Part shown: positions 17,416-25,947 of the stretch, in pieces | How the letters are laid out: each line of letters begins with the position of its first letter | How positions within the stretch are numbered: the first letter of the stretch is position 1 | Source of the DNA: Chthonomonadales bacterium | GTDB taxonomy: Bacteria > Armatimonadota > Chthonomonadetes > Chthonomonadales > CAJBBX01 | Length of the DNA: 64,000 nucleotides | Direction: 5' to 3' | Assembly: GCA_020849275.1 (NCBI GenBank) | Contig: JADLGO010000065.1 | Coordinates: 94,601-158,600 of the forward strand | The notes under the pieces: generated by a model | What the model was told of the DNA's origin: nothing | The model's database searches: none | Seen by the model: only the letters and a program-made list of their open reading frames with translations | Made by a program: the position numbers and the translations under genes

Positions 17416-18606
17416 GTGCTAGTGGGGGTGCCGAAGGAGACATATCCTGGCGAGCGGCGCGTGGCGCTGGTGCCCGCGGCCGTGGGCCAGCTTGCGAAGG
17501 CCGGGCTGCAGGTGGCCCTCGAGCCCGGCGCGGGAGCCGGGGCCGGGTTTGCCGATGCGGAGTACACGGCGGCCGGGGCCGCGCTCATCGAGTCGCGGGC
17601 CGAGTTGTTCCGCGGCGCCCAGGCGATCGCCCAGGTGCGCGGCCTCGGCGCCGACCCCGAGGGCAGCGCGGCGGACCTGGGCTTGATGCGGGCGGGGCAG
17701 ATCGTCGTCGCGACGATGGACCCGCTCGCGCACCCCGAAACGCTCCGCGACGCCGCGCCGCGCGGCATCGCGGCCTTCGCCCTGGAGCTTCTGCCGCGCA
17801 TCACGCGGGCGCAATCGATGGACGTACTCTCGTCGCAGGCCAACCTGGCAGGCTACAAAGCCGTGCTCCTGGCGGCGGACGCGCTGCCCAAGATATTCCC
17901 GATGATGATGACCGCCGCCGGCACCCTCTCGCCGTCGCGAGTGCTCGTGATCGGCGCCGGCGTGGCCGGGCTTCAGGCCATCGCGACGGCCCGCCGGCTC
18001 GGCGCGGTGGTGAGCGCCTACGATGTCCGCCCGGCGGTCAAGGAGCAGGTGGAGAGCCTGGGCGCGCGTTTCGTGGAGCTTGCGCTGGAGGCCGGCGAGT
18101 CGCAGGACACGGGCGGCTACGCTCGCGCCATGGACGAGGCGTTCTACAAGCGACAGGCGGAGCTGATGGGCAAGGTCGTCGCCGAGAGCGACGTGGTGAT
18201 CACGACCGCCGCCGTGCCCGGTCAGGCCGCGCCGAAGCTCGTCGCGCGCGAGCACGTCGAGCGGATGCGGCCGGGGTCGGTCGTGGTCGATATCGCGGCC
18301 GAGCGCGGGGGCAACTGCGAGGTGACGCGGCCGGGCGAAACGGTGGTGCACCGTGGCGTCTCCGTAATCGGTCCTCTGAACCTTCCGTCCACGTTGGCCA
18401 ACCATGCCAGCCAGCTCTACGCCCGCAACGTCGCGACGTTCCTGGCGCACATCCTCAAGGACGGTGCGCTCAGACCGGCCGACGACGACCCGATCGCGCG
18501 CGAGACGCTGGTGGTCGCTGGCGGTGAGGTGGTGCATCCGCGCATCCGTGAACGGCTGGGCCTCGGCCCACTGCCCGAGCCGCCGGCGGCCGCGCCGGCG
18601 TCCTGA
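17416..18606 (+). CDS. pntAA: NAD(P) transhydrogenase subunit alpha part 1
   Basis: The 396-residue soluble NAD(H)-binding domain I of proton-translocating transhydrogenase. It begins VGVPKETYPGERRVALVP, the family hallmark, and has the Rossmann loop VLVIGAGVAGLQAIATARRLGA and the conserved SAYDVRPAVKEQ. It starts with GTG behind GGAGGG. Like many split systems it lacks membrane helices, which are supplied by pntAB and pntB. The complex uses the proton gradient to reduce NADP+ with NADH. It is the first of three genes in the operon. Confidence 0.97.
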   Translation: MLVGVPKETYPGERRVALVPAAVGQLAKAGLQVALEPGAGAGAGFADAEYTAAGAALIESRAELFRGAQAIAQVRGLGADPEGSAADLGLMRAGQIVVATMDPLAHPETLRDAAPRGIAAFALELLPRITRAQSMDVLSSQANLAGYKAVLLAADALPKIFPMMMTAAGTLSPSRVLVIGAGVAGLQAIATARRLGAVVSAYDVRPAVKEQVESLGARFVELALEAGESQDTGGYARAMDEAFYKRQAELMGKVVAESDVVITTAAVPGQAAPKLVAREHVERMRPGSVVVDIAAERGGNCEVTRPGETVVHRGVSVIGPLNLPSTLANHASQLYARNVATFLAHILKDGALRPADDDPIARETLVVAGGEVVHPRIRERLGLGPLPEPPAAAPAS

Positions 18607-18744
18607 CGAGCCGTCGGTCCCTCCTGGATCTTCGCAACCGCGCCCGACGCGCCCGCGGGATTCGCGCCGATCCGCGGTTCGGTCATCATGCAGACGCCTG
18701 GAGGGCCGGCCTCCGCTCGCCGCACCCTCGTGGAGAAGACCGCC

Positions 18745-19038
18745 ATGGATTCCCTCATCACGAGCCTCTACGTGTTTGTGCTTGCCACCTTCCTGGGCTT
18801 CGAAGTGATCCGGCGCGTGTCGCCGCTGCTGCACACGCCGCTCATGTCGCTGACGAACGCCATCTCCGCCATCAGCCTGGTCGGGTCTATCGTCATCCTC
18901 GGCGAGCAGCGCAGCACGCTCAGCACGGTCTTGGGCGCGCTCGCGGTGACGGCCTCCACCATCAACCTGGTGAGCGGCTTCCTGATCACCGACCGAATGC
19001 TGAAGATGTTCCGCAAGCGCGAGAATCGGCCCCAATGA
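18745..19038 (+). CDS. pntAB: NAD(P) transhydrogenase subunit alpha part 2
   Basis: A 97-residue membrane protein with three hydrophobic helices (beginning SLYVFVLATFLGFEVI, then ISAISLVGSIVIL and the following TVLGALAVTASTINLVSGF). It corresponds to the membrane part of the alpha subunit. The start at 18745 follows GGAG at good spacing; an in-frame ATG 57 bases upstream would add an implausible hydrophilic extension. Its end overlaps pntB by four bases (ATGA), so the two are translationally coupled. Confidence 0.92.
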   Translation: MDSLITSLYVFVLATFLGFEVIRRVSPLLHTPLMSLTNAISAISLVGSIVILGEQRSTLSTVLGALAVTASTINLVSGFLITDRMLKMFRKRENRPQ

Positions 19039-20477
19039 ACGAGCACGGGTTGCTGGGACTGGCGCAGACCGGCGCCGAGGGCTGGCGAACCGTGTTCACG
19101 CAGACGAGCTACCTGGTCGCCGCGGCCCTCTTCGTGCTGTCGCTCAAGTGGTTGAGCGCGCCGACGACGGCGCGGCGCGGCGTGTGGGCCGGCGAGGTCG
19201 GGATGGTGCTGGCCATCGCCGGGACGCTCCTGCTGCCGGAGCTCGTAGCCTTCCACTGGATCGTGGTGGCCATCCTGGTCGGCACCGTGATCGGCATCCC
19301 GATCGCCGTGCTGATGCCGATGACCGCCGTGCCGCAGCGAACCGCGCTCTCACACTCGTTCGGCGGCCTCGCCGTTGGCCTGGTTGGCACCGCGAAGTAC
19401 TACCTCTGGCTCGCCGAGGATCCCGAGCGCCTCACGCACTTCACGACCGCCGTGATCGGTTTCGAGGTACTGCTGGGCTTCCTCACGTTCACGGGTAGCC
19501 TGGTCGCCTTTGGCAAGCTCCAGGAGTTGCTGCCGACGCGTCCCATCATCTATCGTGGCCAGAACTATGTCAACCTGGGTCTCCTGGCGGCCGCAGTGGC
19601 GATCGCCGTCGTTCTGGCCATCGACCCGTCGCGGACCGCGCTCTTCCCGGCGTTCGTCGTGCTGTCGCTCCTCTTCGGGCTCCTGCTCGTCCTGCCGATC
19701 GGGGGGGCGGACATGCCCACCGTGATCTCCCTGCTGAATTCCTATGCCGGCCTGTCGGCGGCCGCCATGGGCTTTGTGCTCGACAACAAGCTGCTGATCA
19801 TCGCGGGCGCGCTGGACGGCTCCTCCGGGTTCATCCTCTCGATCATCATGTGCCGGGCGATGAATCGCTCCTTCACGAACGTCCTCTTTGGGGCGTTCGG
19901 GCAGGCGACGCCCCGGCGCGCGGGCGAGGCCGAGGAACGCACGGTTCGCAGCGCGGCGCCCGAGGAGGCCGCGCAGATCCTGGCGGCGGCTTCCTCGGTG
20001 GTCATCGTGCCCGGCTACGGGATGGCGGTCGCACAGGCGCAGCACAAGGTGCGCGAACTGTTCGACCAGCTCACGCGGCGCGGTGTCGACGTGAAGTTCG
20101 GCATCCACCCGGTCGCCGGCCGGATGCCCGGGCACATGAACGTGCTGTTGGCGGAGGCCGACATTCCCTATGACCGGCTGCTGGAGATGGACGAGGTGAA
20201 CCCGGAGCTTCCGCACACCGACGTGGCCCTGGTGATCGGGGCGAACGACGTGACCAACCCGGCGGCTCGCACCGACCGGGGCAGCCCGATCTTCGGCATG
20301 CCGATCATTGACGTAGACAAGGCCCGGACGGTGATGGTGATCAAGCGCAGCATGAGTTCGGGCTTCGCCGGCATCGATAACGAGCTTTACTATATGGAGC
20401 GTACGCTGATGCTCTTCGGCGACGCCAGGGCATTCGTGGGCAGCGTGGTGAAGGAGATGGCGAGCGAGGGCGGGTAG
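19035..20477 (+). CDS. pntB: NAD(P) transhydrogenase subunit beta
   Basis: A 480-residue subunit. The first half carries about eight to nine membrane helices forming the proton channel (GLVGTAKYYLW, GGADMPTVISLLNSYAGLSA). The C-terminal domain III binds NADP(H) and shows VIVPGYGMAVAQAQ, FGIHPVAGRMPGHMNVLLAE and the ALVIGANDVTNPAA and GMPIIDV motifs. It completes the pntAA-pntAB-pntB operon. It is convergent with the ferredoxin-NADP reductase gene only 12 bases away, with no visible terminator between them. Confidence 0.97.
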   Translation: MNEHGLLGLAQTGAEGWRTVFTQTSYLVAAALFVLSLKWLSAPTTARRGVWAGEVGMVLAIAGTLLLPELVAFHWIVVAILVGTVIGIPIAVLMPMTAVPQRTALSHSFGGLAVGLVGTAKYYLWLAEDPERLTHFTTAVIGFEVLLGFLTFTGSLVAFGKLQELLPTRPIIYRGQNYVNLGLLAAAVAIAVVLAIDPSRTALFPAFVVLSLLFGLLLVLPIGGADMPTVISLLNSYAGLSAAAMGFVLDNKLLIIAGALDGSSGFILSIIMCRAMNRSFTNVLFGAFGQATPRRAGEAEERTVRSAAPEEAAQILAAASSVVIVPGYGMAVAQAQHKVRELFDQLTRRGVDVKFGIHPVAGRMPGHMNVLLAEADIPYDRLLEMDEVNPELPHTDVALVIGANDVTNPAARTDRGSPIFGMPIIDVDKARTVMVIKRSMSSGFAGIDNELYYMERTLMLFGDARAFVGSVVKEMASEGG

Positions 20478-20489
20478 GGGAGCGCGGGC

Positions 20490-21482
20490 CTACAGGTCCA
20501 TGGCGCTGCTGTGGCCGGGGAACAGACTCGCCCCGGGGTCAACGCGTATCTTGGCGAAGTTGACGGCGGTGCAGACCTCGCCGACGCCCGTGGCGATCAG
20601 CTTGAGCTTGCCGTCGTACGTGCAGACATCCCCGGCGGCATAGACGCCGGGGATGTTGGTCTCCATGTGCGAGTTAACGATCACCTGGTTACCCTTCAGT
20701 TCCAGTCCCCACTGCTTCACGGGGCCGATGGTGGCCACGAAGCCGATGTTCACCAGGGCGGCGTCCACCGCCAGAGCGTCCTCCTCGCCCGTCACGTTGT
20801 TGAAGATGACGGCGCAGCGGACTCGCTCGTCGCCCTCGATGCGCCGCAGCTCCCAGAACAGGCGCGTGGCGATGCGGGAGCGGTTGAGGAGCCAGTCCAC
20901 GCTCTCCTCGTGGGCGCGGAAGCGATCCCGACGATGGATCACGGTGATCTCCTCGGCGATCGGCTCCAGGTTGTGTGCCCAGTCCAGCGCGGAGTCGCCG
21001 CCGCCCACGATCAGGATGCGCTGGCCGCGCAGCCCCTCCTTGTCGCGCACCGCGTACTGCACGCCCCGCCCCTCGAACTCCACCAGGCCCGGCACGTCGA
21101 GCCGCTTCGGAGCGAAGGCTCCCGCTCCGGCGCAGATGATGACGGTGCGCGTGAGGTGAGTGGCCTTGTCGGTCTGCAGCGCGAAGGTGCCGTCGTCGCG
21201 CTCGACCAGCTGACGTACCTGCTCGCCGAGCGTCACGGCGGGGCCGAAGCGCAGGCCCTGCTCCACCATCGCGTTCACCAGCTCGTTGGCGGTTACGCGC
21301 GGAAAACCGGGCATGTCATAGACGAACTTCTCGGGGTAGAGCGCGGAAAGCTGGCCGCCGAAGTCCGACAGGGAGTCGATCAGCTTCGTCGACATGGACC
21401 GCATACCGGCGTAGAAGGCGCCGAACAGGCCGACGGGCCCGGCGCCGATGATGGTGGTATCGAAGAGCGTCTCGTCGCTCAC
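20490..21482 (-). CDS. Thioredoxin reductase-like ferredoxin-NADP+ reductase
   Basis: A 330-residue FAD enzyme with two Rossmann motifs, TTIIGAGPVGLFGAFYAGMR near the N-terminus and ILIVGGGDSALDWAHNL in the middle, plus the NADP-side VIHRRDRFRAHE and the C-terminal GVYAAGDVC FAD motif. It lacks the CxxC redox pair of true thioredoxin reductases, which places it with the YumC-type ferredoxin/flavodoxin-NADP+ reductases. The GTG at 21482 is chosen because it follows GAGAGG and starts just before the FAD motif; the frame is open far upstream. Its neighbour pntB also handles NADPH. Confidence 0.93.
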   Translation of the reverse strand: MSDETLFDTTIIGAGPVGLFGAFYAGMRSMSTKLIDSLSDFGGQLSALYPEKFVYDMPGFPRVTANELVNAMVEQGLRFGPAVTLGEQVRQLVERDDGTFALQTDKATHLTRTVIICAGAGAFAPKRLDVPGLVEFEGRGVQYAVRDKEGLRGQRILIVGGGDSALDWAHNLEPIAEEITVIHRRDRFRAHEESVDWLLNRSRIATRLFWELRRIEGDERVRCAVIFNNVTGEEDALAVDAALVNIGFVATIGPVKQWGLELKGNQVIVNSHMETNIPGVYAAGDVCTYDGKLKLIATGVGEVCTAVNFAKIRVDPGASLFPGHSSAMDL

Positions 21483-21568
21483 GGTCCTCTCGTCCTGTGC
21501 AGGGTCGGCCGGCGCCCGGTCCGTCCGGACCCGCACGCGCGCGAGCTGGAAGCCGCGGCGGCGTCCCG

Positions 21569-22033
21569 TCAGCGCGTGTTGGCCAGCGGCAGGCTCGGAG
21601 TGAGCCCGGGCAGCGCCGGCGCGCCGACGCCGGGCGGCTGGGCCGGCCGCGATCGGCCGGATCGGGCCGCGATGGTCGACGGCGTCGCCCTGCGACCGAA
21701 GTAGCCGACGGCGTAGAGCGCGAAGAGCAGGACGGCGGCTGCCACCGCACCGGCCGCCGCGTACGGGAACCAGGCCCACGGGCGTCGCTGTGGCGCCGGG
21801 GCGGCACGCTCCTCGGCGATCCGATTGCGGATGGCGCGCGCGAGCGCGGGGGAAGGATCGCCCATGCCATCGCGTGCGGCGCACAACTGAAGCTCGATCC
21901 CGTTCCACGTTCGAATATAGACGCGACATTCGCCGCAGTCCTGAAGGTGTCCTGCTACCTCGGCCGGAATCGATCCCGCGCCCCGGTCGTCGAACCACCG
22001 CTGGATGCGGGCCCGGACGGCTTCACATCGCAT
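21569..22033 (-). CDS. Zinc-finger anti-sigma factor
   Basis: A 154-residue membrane anti-sigma factor. The N-terminal zinc-binding domain has the ZAS motif HLQDCGEC (H-x3-C-x2-C) with an earlier Cys at residue 3. A single membrane helix follows (about residues 87-110, AAAGAVAAAVLLFALYAVGY), then a Pro-rich extracytoplasmic tail. It should hold the ECF sigma factor encoded 54 bases upstream until an envelope signal releases it. The pair is co-transcribed in the order sigma factor, anti-sigma factor. Confidence 0.9.
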   Translation of the reverse strand: MRCEAVRARIQRWFDDRGAGSIPAEVAGHLQDCGECRVYIRTWNGIELQLCAARDGMGDPSPALARAIRNRIAEERAAPAPQRRPWAWFPYAAAGAVAAAVLLFALYAVGYFGRRATPSTIAARSGRSRPAQPPGVGAPALPGLTPSLPLANTR

Positions 22034-22087
22034 CGAGTTCCCCCATCCGCCGTTGCCGGCGGCCGCGCCGCATGGCGCTGGCGTCGC

Positions 22088-22654
22088 CTACCGCACGACC
22101 GGCCCGAGGCGGGTCGCCAGCCGCTCGCGAGCGCGATGCAACCGCACCTTGACCGCCCCGGCGGAGATCGACAGCGTTCTCGCGATCTGCTCGACCGACA
22201 TCTCGTCGAAATAGAACAGCGTCACCACGACGCGGTGGGGCTCGGGCAGGGCGTCCACCGCGCCCCGCACCCGCCGGTGTCGCTCGTCGTCCAGCGCGGC
22301 CTGCTCAGGCGTAGGCCCCTCCGCGCAAGCGCTCACCGTCTCCAGGGCGCCGGTCGGTCGCCGAGATCGCAGCCGCCGTCGGCACTCGTTGAGCGCGATC
22401 CGGTAGATCCAGCTAGCGAAGTAGCCGTCTGGCCGGTACGATCCCAGACCACGGTAGGCCCGGACGAACGTCTCCTGGACTGCGTCCTCGGCCTCGCCAC
22501 GGTTCTGCAGTGCGCGCATGGCAAACCGGTATAGCCGGGCCTGATAGCGGGCGACGAGCTCGTCGAACGCGCTCGGGTCCCCCAGGCGACACCGCACCGC
22601 GAGACGGTCCTCTACTTCGGCCGGCGGCCCCGCCGCGCGCAACTCAAGCGACAT
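22088..22654 (-). CDS. RNA polymerase sigma factor, ECF (RpoE-like) family
   Basis: A 188-residue sigma factor of the extracytoplasmic-function class. Sigma region 2 (about 25-95) includes FDELVARYQARLYRFAMR and the AEDAVQETFVRAYRGL segment. Region 4 (about 130-185) has the helix-turn-helix MSVEQIARTLSISAGAVKVRLHRARERL. It lacks regions 1 and 3. It directs RNA polymerase to envelope-stress or signal genes and is controlled by the anti-sigma factor next door. Its own promoter was not recognised. Confidence 0.95.
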   Translation of the reverse strand: MSLELRAAGPPAEVEDRLAVRCRLGDPSAFDELVARYQARLYRFAMRALQNRGEAEDAVQETFVRAYRGLGSYRPDGYFASWIYRIALNECRRRLRSRRPTGALETVSACAEGPTPEQAALDDERHRRVRGAVDALPEPHRVVVTLFYFDEMSVEQIARTLSISAGAVKVRLHRARERLATRLGPVVR

Positions 22655-22855
22655 GGAACGTGCCCCCGGACGCGATATGCGCGTCCCCGAGCCAGTGGCG
22701 GTGCCCGGCGCCCATCTGCCTGACGCCAGGCGGCAGGGGGCGGTTCCGGGCCGCTCAATGCGCGGCCCCGCGCTCGGCGGCGGGAGAGTTCCACAGGGTA
22801 GAACTCCCGGCGCACTCTCAGGTTACCGCATATAACGGACGCACGGGCAGCGAGC

Positions 22856-22884
22856 TTGACCCGGGCCATCCTGGCGGCTACAAT
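22856..22884 (+). promoter_or_regulatory. Strong promoter upstream of the pgi region
   Basis: TTGACC (22856-22861), a 17-base spacer and TACAAT (22879-22884). It points towards pgi, whose start is 945 bases further on. It is divergent from the ECF sigma gene. Confidence 0.75.
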
Positions 22885-23829
22885 GGATGCGAGTTGCTCC
22901 GCCGATGCGCGACCGCGGCACGCGCGGCCGGGTCCTCGGTGTAGGGTCCCGATCGCCCCATGCGAACCCGACAACCTGCGTCAGAGGGACCACGCGATGG
23001 CCCCCATCGGATCAAGGTCTGGCGGGTGGCCTGCCGCCCCTGCGAGCTCGGTATGCCCTCCAGGCGCATCGGGAACGGTATGGGCAAGGGCTCGGTCACC
23101 CTATCGGGCCGCCTGGACGAGGTGCGCCGGACCGGGTGGCTGCGTGACCGCTCCAATACTCACGCCGCCTTTCGACACATGGCTGGAGCCGCGGCACCGT
23201 TCGCCGCCGCCGGGCGCGCCGCGCTACCTTCGCCTGAACGGCCTTGCATACATTCCGCGACGGACTCTTGCGATTCCTGCCGACCCGCGCGGCCTCCGCG
23301 GCTTCATCGAGGGCTGCTCGTCGGACGGGGGCGACGTCGTCGGCCACACCGAGCACGGGGGGACCCGCCGGAATGCTCTGATGGCCGAGCTCGGCACTGT
23401 CCTTACGGGGCGGACCTGGCTCGACGCGCAGACGCGGCCGGCTCACCGGCTCAGCCGCATCGCCCCGGAGCAGGTCGCCGCGCTCGAGGGCACGGGCGCT
23501 GTGGGCGACCGGAGTCTCGACCCGATGGCGGGTCCCGAGCGGCAAGCAGCGGGCGCGCGCGCGGGACCGGGCACTGGTGGGGATCATCGGCCGTCTTATC
23601 GTGGGTGCCACGCCGCAAGACGCACGGGCCGAGCGCGCTCGCGTCGCGGGGGCGCGCGGCCTGGCGATCGTGGTGCCGGCCGTGGGCGCCTGGACGGTGC
23701 CGATCCCGGCGGCGGGGTGTGTCCCCGCGCCGTCAACCGGATCGCGACCGACCCGGGGACGGCGCTCGCCATCGCGCGCCATGCCGGCCGCTTGCGCGGC
23801 GCCCAACCTACCGCGACAGGAGTCAGGAG
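22885..23829 (+). other. 0.9 kb without an intact gene; possible frame-disrupted remnant or long leader
   Basis: No convincing intact gene was found on either strand. High third-position GC, as in real genes here, appears in frame 1 at about 23000-23150, then frame 2 at about 23230-23530 (RIAPEQVAALEG), then frame 3 at about 23545-23720 (VGIIGRLIVGATPQDARAE and IVVPAVGAWTVPIP), then frame 2 again (NRIATDPGTALAIARHAG). This could be a decayed gene with several frameshifts, or sequencing errors in one gene. No family was recognised. It lies between a good promoter and pgi. The stretch 22655-22855 also holds no gene. Confidence 0.35.
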
Positions 23830-25263
23830 ATGCCACCGCAAAGCCCGCGAGGGCTCGTACTCGACACCGCGCGCGCCGATGAGATCGTGACCTGCGGCGT
23901 GAACGCCGATCATGTGGCCTGGGTAGACGCCGTTCTGGGCGCGGCCCGCGATGCCTTCGCGGCGGAGCAGCAGGGCGCCGACGCGGAGGCCACGCTCCGC
24001 CGCCATCTGCGCGCGTGGGTTCGCAGCCATCTCGAAAGGGACGATATCGGCGCCGTCGCCGATCTGGCCGCGCGCATCCGGCGCGACTTCGACGTGTTCG
24101 TGCTCGTAGGGATTGGGGGGTCCGACCTGGGAGCGCGGACACTACACGACGCGCTCGATGCTCCGTACCGTCGCCCGATGGAGCGTGGTCCGGGCGGCCC
24201 GCTGGAGCTCTACTTCGTCGGCGACACCTTCGACCCGAAGCGGCTGCACGCCCTGCTAGACCTGCTGGAGTCGCGCGGAGCGTTGGCGCGCACCTGCGTC
24301 AACGTGGTCAGCAAGAGCGGTGAGACCGCCGAGACCATCTCGGCCGCCATGGCGATCCGGGAGCGAATGGAGCGGGCCGGGATCGCCGACTGGCGCCGCC
24401 AGTTCGTGGCAACGACGGGCCGCAGCGAGGGCAGCGTGCTTCACCGCATGAACGAGGACAAGCCCTTCTACGGGATCCTGCCGGTTCCCGAGGGCGTGGG
24501 AGGGCGCTTCAGCTTTGCCTCTCCAGTGGGCCTTCTGCCGTTCGCCGTGGCCGCGCGCGAAGAGCCGGCCGAGAGGCTCGAGCGGGCGTTGGCGGGCTAT
24601 GGCGAGGCGCACGAGGCGGGACTGCTGCCCGCCGACGACCCGCGCAACGTGGCGATGCGCCTGGCGCGCTGGTGGCACCTCGGCGAGCGCTACGCCGGCT
24701 ACCGAGCGCTCGTGCTGTGTAACTATGCCGACGATGCGAGGCTCGGTGACTGGTTCACACAGCTGTACTCGGAGAGCGTGCACGAGCGGGGCGAGGGGCT
24801 CGACATCATCGCGACCCGCGGCCCCACCGGCAACCACTCGCTGCTCAACGGCATCCTGCGCGGCCGCCACGACAAGCTCGTCCTGATGATTCGGTGGCAC
24901 GAGCTGGGTCCCGACATCACGATCCCGAGTGGGCCGGGGATCGAGGGCGAGTTGGCCGACTTTGCCGGACTCACGATGTCGGAGGTGCAGGACGCTTCGT
25001 GCCGCGCGACGGTGGCCGACTACCTGGCGCGGGGCGTGCCCACCGCGCTGCTGACCGTCCCGGCGCGCGACGCCCGATGCCTCTTCCTCCTGATGCGAAC
25101 GCTCATGGACGCCGTGGCGGCCAAGGGGCGGCTCCAGGGGCTCGCCTTGCGGCCGGACGGTCATCCCGACGCCGCGGCCGCTCTGACCTACACTCAGGAG
25201 GGTGTGGAGGGCTACAAGGCCGGCACCAGGGCCAACGCAGTGCGAATTCGTAACGGCGACTGA
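23830..25263 (+). CDS. pgi: Glucose-6-phosphate isomerase
   Basis: A 477-residue phosphosugar isomerase that interconverts glucose-6-phosphate and fructose-6-phosphate in glycolysis and gluconeogenesis. SIS domains show VLVGIGGSDLGART, the phosphate-binding VVSKSGETAETIS and RGPTGNHSLLNG; the late QEGVEGYKAGTRANA motif carries the catalytic lysine region. The length fits the shorter bacterial and archaeal-like forms. The ATG at 23830 follows AGGAG at 8 bases; the frame runs upstream without a plausible protein. It is followed 37 bases later by a Trm112-like gene. Confidence 0.95.
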   Translation: MPPQSPRGLVLDTARADEIVTCGVNADHVAWVDAVLGAARDAFAAEQQGADAEATLRRHLRAWVRSHLERDDIGAVADLAARIRRDFDVFVLVGIGGSDLGARTLHDALDAPYRRPMERGPGGPLELYFVGDTFDPKRLHALLDLLESRGALARTCVNVVSKSGETAETISAAMAIRERMERAGIADWRRQFVATTGRSEGSVLHRMNEDKPFYGILPVPEGVGGRFSFASPVGLLPFAVAAREEPAERLERALAGYGEAHEAGLLPADDPRNVAMRLARWWHLGERYAGYRALVLCNYADDARLGDWFTQLYSESVHERGEGLDIIATRGPTGNHSLLNGILRGRHDKLVLMIRWHELGPDITIPSGPGIEGELADFAGLTMSEVQDASCRATVADYLARGVPTALLTVPARDARCLFLLMRTLMDAVAAKGRLQGLALRPDGHPDAAAALTYTQEGVEGYKAGTRANAVRIRNGD

Positions 25264-25300
25264 CCGCGCGGCGCGCGGAAGACACCGAAGGAGACGGCCC

Positions 25301-25507
25301 ATGATCGACGAACAACTCCTGGCGCTGCTCGCCTGCCCCGCGTGCGACGACCGGCCGCCCGTGCGGCAGGAGGGCGAGACGCTCGTCTGCGAGCGGTGCG
25401 GCCGCATCTACCCCATCCGTGAGGGCATTCCGGACATGCTGGTTGAGAGCGCTGTTCTCCCCGGCGAGAGCGTGCCCGACCCCAAGGAGAAGGAGAGCGG
25501 AACATGA
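25301..25507 (+). CDS. Trm112-family zinc-ribbon protein
   Basis: A 68-residue protein with the family pattern LLALLACPACDDRPPV, then VCERCGRIYPIREGIPDML. The two CxxC pairs form a zinc ribbon, and the late motif is the Trm112 signature. Trm112 proteins activate methyltransferases; bacterial copies are mostly uncharacterised. The ATG at 25301 follows AAGGAG. It overlaps the aroQ start by four bases (ATGA), so the two are translationally coupled. Confidence 0.9.
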   Translation: MIDEQLLALLACPACDDRPPVRQEGETLVCERCGRIYPIREGIPDMLVESAVLPGESVPDPKEKESGT

Positions 25508-25947
25508 AGGTGTGCGTGCTGCACGGGCCCAACCTGAACCTCCTGGGCATTCGCGAGCCGGATGTCTATGGCCAGCACTCCTTCGACGAGCTCAACCGCA
25601 GGATCAAAGACCGTGCGCGCGAGATCGGCGTGGAGGCGCGCATCTTCCAGTCCAACAGCGAGGGGCAGATCGTCGATGCGATCCACGATGCGCTCAAGTG
25701 GGCGGACGCCATCGTGATCAACCCGGGCGCGTTTACGCACTACTCATATGCCATCCGTGACGCGATCGCCGCCGTCCGGCTACCCACCATCGAGGTCCAC
25801 CTGACCAACGTGCAGGCGCGCGAGGAGTGGCGCCGGCAATCCGTCGTGTCGCCGGTGACCTCCGGACAGATCATCGGCTTCGGAACGCACAGCTACCTGA
25901 TGGCGCTCGACGCCGCCAAGGACCTGGTGGAGGAGAGCCACCGTTGA
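25504..25947 (+). CDS. aroQ: Type II 3-dehydroquinate dehydratase
   Basis: A 147-residue shikimate-pathway enzyme that dehydrates 3-dehydroquinate to 3-dehydroshikimate. It begins VCVLHGPNLNLLGIREPDVYG, with the tyrosine base and flexible-loop arginine region. It has the substrate motifs VINPGAFTHYSYAIRDA and IEVHLTNVQAREEWR, and the conserved SGQIIGFG near the end. The length matches the family (about 145). Its stop overlaps the next start (TGATG), giving a three-gene coupled run with the Trm112-like and M24 peptidase genes. Confidence 0.97.
   Translation: MKVCVLHGPNLNLLGIREPDVYGQHSFDELNRRIKDRAREIGVEARIFQSNSEGQIVDAIHDALKWADAIVINPGAFTHYSYAIRDAIAAVRLPTIEVHLTNVQAREEWRRQSVVSPVTSGQIIGFGTHSYLMALDAAKDLVEESHR

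Noticed and set aside
20490..21482. Thioredoxin reductase
   Set aside because: The FAD and NADP motifs are similar, but the CxxC active-site pair is absent, so the ferredoxin/flavodoxin-NADP reductase assignment is better.
22885..23100. A metabolite riboswitch in the leader before pgi
   Set aside because: I looked for cobalamin, glycine, SRP and RNase P RNA landmarks and found only fragmentary resemblances that did not form a consistent fold.
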